A stretch of DNA of 64,000 bases from Rutidosis leptorrhynchoides. Taxonomy: Eukaryota > Streptophyta > Magnoliopsida > Asterales > Asteraceae. Shown in pieces: positions 62,028 through 64,000 of this stretch (position 1 is its first letter; every line of letters begins with the position of its first letter). The position numbers and the translations under genes were made by a program. The notes under the pieces are model-generated. The model did not search any database. It saw only the letters and a list, made by a program, of their open reading frames with translations, and was not told the DNA's origin. The stretch is taken from positions 8,388,501-8,452,500 of the forward strand of contig NC_092338.1 of the NCBI RefSeq assembly GCF_046630445.1, written 5' to 3'.

Positions 62028-63675
62028 TGATGTGCGAACTCAGGTATATAAATTATTGTATGGAAAAATACCGGTTAAAAAGACTGTTACACACTAACGG
62101 GCAGTGTACCCGATCGTGTAGTAGTATAAATAATGGTTTAGTTCTGTGTATCGTTCCAAGGACAGTTATATTAGCCAAACTAGAATTAGAAACTATATTA
62201 TGATTAACTAAGTAAATGAAACTTAAAAGTACAAGATATTATGTTTTTGTGGCTATTTAACGATTTAGCCAAATCAAAGAAGGTTAAAAAGTAAAAACAA
62301 TATTTTTGGTCTTTTAAGTTTATAATGAAAACAAATGCAAAGAAAGCAAGTAAGATAGTTTGATTTGGATCAAAGAAATGAAATGTTTGTCTAGATATTT
62401 TACCCTCGGTATTGGATGTAAGTTTTGCTATTAAGGCCTGATTGAATGATTATGTGTGTAAGTTATCTAATAGGTTCACTAAGAGTTCTCTTAAATAAAC
62501 ACGCAAACACAATTACAAGATCAAGGGTTCCCTTTTCTCTATAGTTCTTGTGTTTGTAATCAAATAACTATGAAATATGCTAATCACCTAAATCGACCCG
62601 CCAAGAGTTCTCTTTAGTGAGTACTCAAACTAGAAGTACTAAGTGAGGGTTCCCTATTACCTAGACCTTTTCGTTTGTGACTAGTTGATTAGCAAGATCG
62701 AAGACTTAAATAACAATTCTCTTTGCGTTCGCTCTACACAATTCATTCCTATATCGTTTAATCGTATTGATCTAATTTACCCCCTTGGTCCGGTTTAGTA
62801 AACAATCAATCTAAGACAAGTTGATTGTAAATCAATATGATACATCAACAAGAGTTCTCTTTATCAACAACATATCAATTAACTAGATACAAATGATTAA
62901 ACATCAATAAGCATGGTTCTTTAATTCAACCTTCAATCTTTCACACATAATACATACAATCAATAGGATTACATCCAATACCTTGGTTATTAATCTAGAC
63001 AAAAATTATAGAAACTAGCCAACAATCATTGTGACAGACAACATAATAATCAGATTATCAATGGAAATCATTGCTTTAAAACAAGAAATAACCTACAAGA
63101 ACTATGAGTTCTTGGATGAAGAAAGTTTTGATCTTTGATGCCTTGATGTTGAGCCTCTTCCAAGAGCTTGGAGTTCTCCAATATTGCTCCCAAAATTCGT
63201 CTCTGTATTCTCTGGTTCGTACTCTCTAAAACTGGCCTTCAATCATGAGTTATAAAGTGGAGAAAGTAGGTCAGAAAGTCAAAAGTTCGCTGAAACCTAC
63301 TTCTGGACGGTGTCCTGGCTTTTGGACGGCGTCCCATTGTTAAGGCTTGGACGGCGTCCCAAAAGTTTGGACGGCGTCCAAGTATAAAAAGCTGGACGGC
63401 GTCCCACTTCCTTGGACGGCGTCCCATTGTACTAAAATTGACTGTCTTGTTTTCTTTTCAATCTTCTTTCATTTGGCCGAATTCCCAATCATTTGAAGCC
63501 TTGTTTTACCATTTTAGAGCACTAATTAGACTTTAACTTGTATCGGGATCAACCACGGTTATAAATCATCAAAACTCTTTACAGATCACTCTCCGATATA
63601 AATTTGCATACCTTGATTCGAGAGTATTTTATACGATATTGCGATAGATATATATATTGTTATTGAGCAATATCA
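62028..63675 (-). repeat. Athila 5' LTR
   Basis: Pairs with 46859-48539. Six GGACGGCGTCC-type dyads lie at 63304-63426. The series of GTTCTCTTTA-type phrases near 62480-62870 is shared by both copies. Confidence 0.94.
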
Positions 63676-63680
63676 ATTTC

Positions 63681-64000
63681 TAATATATATTTCTGTTTTC
63701 CTTGTTAACATATAGAATATATATGTATATAGGTATATGGATTTATGTATCATCATTATTATTAAATTAATATATTTATTAAAAACTAATATTAATTACA
63801 TATAAATTCATGAAGACCAAAAAATTACGCGAATTCAATTTACTATCACAATCAAACTTTATTGAAATATACTAATAGTCTATTATCTCAAATCGATGCA
63901 AGCAAATTATGTTCAAGGTCGATATCAACTTTAATATTTTTGTTATTACTTCGTTGTTCTCTCGAATATTTCCTGGTTCCTTTCACTGTCAAATTATGAG
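63681..64000 (+). mobile_element. continuation of the interrupted LARD-related LTR
   Basis: AT-rich sequence directly beyond the Athila duplication. By position it continues the LTR started at 46500. Text near 63985 (GGTTCCTTTCA) is like the LARD LTR end (GGTCCTTTCA) and may be its border, but this is unproven. No gene is seen. Confidence 0.45.

Larger units (their letters stand above)
46859..63675 (-). mobile_element. Athila Ty3/gypsy element with nested insertions
   Basis: LTRs 46859-48539 and 62028-63675, both TGATGTGCG...GCAATATCA on the plus strand, with an exact duplication ATTTC (46854-46858, 63676-63680). It has a tRNA-Asp-type primer site, gag-protease, RT-RNase H, integrase, and the extra downstream ORF typical of Athila. 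It carries a solo LTR in gag and a hAT element near the end of the extra ORF. Structurally complete at 16.8 kb (about 13.4 kb without insertions), but coding is broken in several places. LTR divergence by eye is about 1.5-2%, on the order of a million years at a usual plant rate. Confidence 0.94.

Overview
This is plant nuclear DNA made mostly of nested transposable elements, with two host genes between them. Ty3/gypsy chromoviruses (Tekay/Del type), an Athila element, Helitrons, 8-bp-duplication hAT MITEs, long (TA)n tracts and GT-AG introns in plant-type genes all fit a eudicot. The LTR families look like those common in Asteraceae; that family assignment is from memory and is an inference.

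Left part (1-13945). The window opens in an Athila-type LTR (1-1200) next to the 3' part of a Tekay-type LTR (1201-3366). A Helitron (3793-6617) follows, carrying exons of a GH9 endoglucanase. After two hAT MITEs comes an OTU-domain deubiquitinase gene (about 8283-10446, + strand) with a short Helitron in one intron, then a hAT MITE and a Stowaway-like MITE.

Middle part (13941-41991). A Tekay element on the minus strand (13946-32205, duplication ATCAT) is split in its integrase region by a young plus-strand element (17282-26648, duplication CACTT). That inner element has 2.7-kb LTRs and no recognisable pol, so it is LARD-like. Next is a complete PUX5-like gene for a UBX-domain CDC48 cofactor (33035-36666, minus, four exons), then a second Helitron (36856-40095) of the same family as the first, and a decayed segment with a hAT-like fold-back element.

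Right part (41992-64000). Elements are stacked: a minus-strand Tekay element (LTR 41992-45077 and integrase) is interrupted at about 46500 by an LTR of the LARD-related family. That LTR is interrupted by a 16.8-kb Athila element (46859-63675, minus, duplication ATTTC). The Athila element contains a solo LTR in its gag (59762-61624, duplication GTACC) and a hAT element near the 3' end of its extra ORF (50410-51936).

The host genes act in the ubiquitin system: one removes ubiquitin, the other links ubiquitinated clients to CDC48/p97. Nothing shows that they work together. The LTR elements are treated as fossils: some look structurally whole, but their coding regions are broken in several places. 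No previously undescribed functional system is evident. The most notable items are the Helitron with cellulase exons, the pol-less LARD, the sixfold CG-rich dyads in unrelated LTRs, and a possible spliced C-terminal extension of the OTU gene.
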